Shown: one piece after another, positions 61,943 through 64,000 of the stretch | Layout: each line of letters begins with the position of its first letter | How positions within the stretch are numbered: the first letter of the stretch is position 1 | Assembly: GCA_030068145.1 (NCBI GenBank) | Contig: JAPJBO010001071.1 | Coordinates: 1 to 64,000, forward strand | Origin: Diplonema papillatum | Lineage: Eukaryota > Euglenozoa > Diplonemea > Diplonemida > Diplonemidae | DNA length: 64,000 nt | Reading direction: 5' to 3' | Translations under genes and position numbers: made by a program | The notes under the pieces: generated by a model | The model's input: only the letters and a program-made list of their open reading frames with translations | Told to the model about the DNA's origin: nothing | Database searches by the model: none

Positions 61943-62282
61943 GTAATGCAGCGGTGAAATGCGAGAAGCACGACGCCCGCCGCTGCACCATGTGTAAAAA
62001 GAGGCAACTATCCCCGGATACATGCTGCAGCCAGCAGCACACGGGGCACGAAGCAATGGGCCTGAACCAATCAAGGCTACAGTTCCGAACAGCGCGTGAT
62101 CACCGCGAGCAGCCGGCAGGACCTTCAGCCGTAACGTAATATAGCTGAAAACCTGGGCTCTACTCCGCATCAGGTGTTACCCATGATTGAGTTCCACACC
62201 CACAAACACCTACATACACACACAGGTCGAGGAGCTGATCGAGGAATGGCTCGACCGTGGTGTGGAGGTGATGCTCTACTAG
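61943..62282 (+). CDS. Last two exons of an unrecognised gene with a Cys/His finger
   Basis: Exon 61943-62130 enters in phase 1 (x|GT) and reads NAAVKCEKHDARRCTMCKKR, QLSPDTCCSQQHTGHEAM and then a basic, Gln-rich part to GPSA. A 95-base intron (GTAACG to CACAG) leads in phase 0 to 62226-62282, VEELIEEWLDRGVEVMLY and stop. The Cys/His pattern C-x2-H-x4-C-x2-C-x9-CC-x3-H-x2-H is the same kind as the three fingers at the LINE C-terminus. It may be a host gene, possibly the one starting at 57165, or part of another, older element. The start lies upstream and is not identified. Confidence 0.5.
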
Positions 62283-64000
62283 AAGCGCGCACGAACACCG
62301 CTTGTGTCCTCTGGGTAGCGGGGACAGGGGCTTGCTCCTCACCCTCCCTCCCTTCGCCATCCGTTGCCCCTTCCGCTAGCCGGAGCCGGCCGGAGAGGCG
62401 GGAGTAGAAGGGAGGCAACGTACGTTCAGTTACTTCGTTCTTCGCTTTCCGTTGTCGATTCTTTTTCTCAACCCTCCCATTATTTGTCTTCATACCGCAC
62501 CACACACCTACAACAAAGCACGCGTCTTACATTGCATGTTTGTTGTTCGTGCAAACAAAGGTGCTTCGGTGTCTTGCCGTACATACTTGTCGCTCGGAGG
62601 CGAGAAAGGCTTCAGAATTAGTTGGTCACATCGCCGGTAATAGGCCGGTACATGAAGCACCGCGTTTTTCTATTCTCACTTGTTTTCTTACTAATTGCCG
62701 TTCACATCACCCCCCCCATCTTTTTTGTTCTCGTACTTTCCCCGCCCCCGTCCTTATTCGGCACACATTTCTTGCTTTTCTCCCCCTCCTCCCCCTTTTT
62801 TCTCTTCGGTTCTTCTTACTTTTTCATCCCGATGTACGACGTTTCTTTCTTTTTAAACGCGTTGTTTCACAAAGCGCCGCGAGCCTCGGCAGCCCCGACT
62901 CCAAGACCAGCACGAAGCCAGCACGCGGGTGCAGGGGTAGTACTTGAACTTGGCAGAGCAGCGCCACAGAGTACCTTACCCAACTTCTTCCAGAAGCCGG
63001 TCTACATCCCCCCCGCGTTTTGTTTTTTCTCTTTCGATTCTTTGAATACAGTACTACCGCGATACTCGTAGAGAGCAGGGCCTCACCCCGACGCCAGCAA
63101 CGCTGCCTCCGCCCAGTCTTGAAAGAGACTGGATTGGATGCAGCGTCGCCCCCCCCTCCATGAGAGGCATTAAACTAAGATTTTTCCCCTGGTTATGTGT
63201 CCGTGACGAAGGTGATTGAATGACCGAATCACGGTGCGCAGTGCGGGTGTTGAGCACATATCCAATTCCAAGCACGTCTTGCAAACCCCCCCCCCCCGTC
63301 TCCGGCGGGATGAAAGCATGGCCTCCAGTGGTGCTTGCACCACGTGCCTGCAAGTCTGCAGACACTTTGGTCACCATGCACACTGGTGAAGTCCGCCCCC
63401 ATATGGCAGACTCTGCATAGCCTCCAAAACACGGGCACAACCAGGTTGCGCCGTCCTTCCCTATCGCTAAAAAGTCGGGGGGGAAACGACAGTCTTGGGG
63501 TCAGAAGAGCAGTGTCTCAACGGGCTTACAGCATGATCTTCTTTTAGATCGCCGGAAGTCTCCCGTGTATTCTGTACCGGCCATGTGCTCTTGCCCTGCG
63601 TCACAATCTTCGAGTTCTTGACCCACCACCCCCCACACACCCGCCTCTATATTCTTCCTTAGGACCCACCCCGTTTCTCCTTTTTCAGTCCAAATTTGTC
63701 CCGGCGCGGTTCGGGCAGGGGGACAGGGAACGGGAGCAAAAAAGTAAGCCTTCAGAAAAAGGAGAGCTGGCTGTGTCATTGACGGCACGGTTGGCTGAAA
63801 GACTGGAGACAGCAAAGCGTGGCCAACGGGCCGCGGCACACTCCTTTTGGGTTTGAAGAGCGCCAGGACCACCAGGGGGCGAGCAGCTTTTTGCGCAACC
63901 ATCGAGAAACTTTTGATCATGATCTTTCTATTGGTCTACCAGTCTCTATGTATGGTGTACCAGCCGCAAAGCCGCCTGCCACGAACCCGCGGTTTCCCTT
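62283..64000. other. Intergenic stretch, no gene recognised
   Basis: It is pyrimidine-rich at 62660-62860. It has a diverged R2 unit at 63192-63292 (GTGTCCGTGACGAAGG, GACCGAATCACGGTGC, GTGTTGAGCACATATCC, CAAGCACGTCTTGCA) and an R2-like border after it. The final 700 bases have no recognisable gene; open frames on either strand lack protein-like features. Confidence 0.5.

Overview
Eukaryotic nuclear DNA, probably from a protist. The genes carry GT-AG introns and include a eukaryotic ribosomal protein, a syntaxin and a Nopp140-type nucleolar protein, plus a divergent 18S-like rRNA fragment. All ten host coding loci that I can support lie on the + strand at about one per 6 kb. Such one-way gene order, together with tandem near-identical copies of a ribosomal protein gene and introns that carry repeated elements, would fit an alveolate of the dinoflagellate or chromerid side. 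I saw no spliced-leader relic, so this lineage call is only an inference.

Layout. 1-4.3 kb: repeats and small inverted-repeat elements. 4.3-5.7 kb: an intronless three-RRM protein of PTB/hnRNP-L type. 5.8-15.6 kb: repeats only, including an introner-like unit with conserved hairpins. 15.8-17.6 kb: Nopp140/SRP40-like protein in two exons. 19.9-24.1 kb: a Cys-Cys repeat protein with a C-terminal CaaX box in three exons; its first intron holds a decayed reverse-strand LINE and its second intron is mostly a 170-bp tandem array. 27.1-30.6 kb: a thioredoxin-fold plus LamG-like protein with a long Ala/Glu/Pro tail, in four exons. 32.1-34.8 kb: a large repeat protein of unknown function. 36.9-39.2 kb: two almost identical eL21 (RPL21) genes separated by a minisatellite and a foldback element. 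41.3-43.0 kb: a syntaxin-type Qa-SNARE in three exons. 43-55 kb: a repeat zone with nested inverted-repeat elements, an SSU rRNA-like fragment on the - strand and several satellites. 55-57.3 kb: exons of two unrecognised genes. 57.4-61.5 kb: four successive 5'-truncated copies of one LINE, each placed at the same target next to a hairpin. 61.9-62.3 kb: the last two exons of an unrecognised gene with a Cys/His finger. 62.3-64 kb: repeats only.

The strongest unusual signals are these. (1) A LINE whose copies end at one fixed 3' terminus and sit in duplications of a hairpin-borne target; an empty site is preserved elsewhere in the window. (2) Intron sequences sharing repeated 5' and 3' modules (introner-like), some also found outside genes. 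(3) A Cys/His finger signature repeated three times at the LINE C-terminus and once in a nearby host exon. (4) A protein with 17 Cys-Cys pairs and a CSVM C-terminus. (5) Several small inverted-repeat transposons whose target duplications and empty sites can be read directly here.

Repeat family names R1 to R13 are my own labels. All exon borders come from reading-frame phase and GT/AG signals, not from transcripts.
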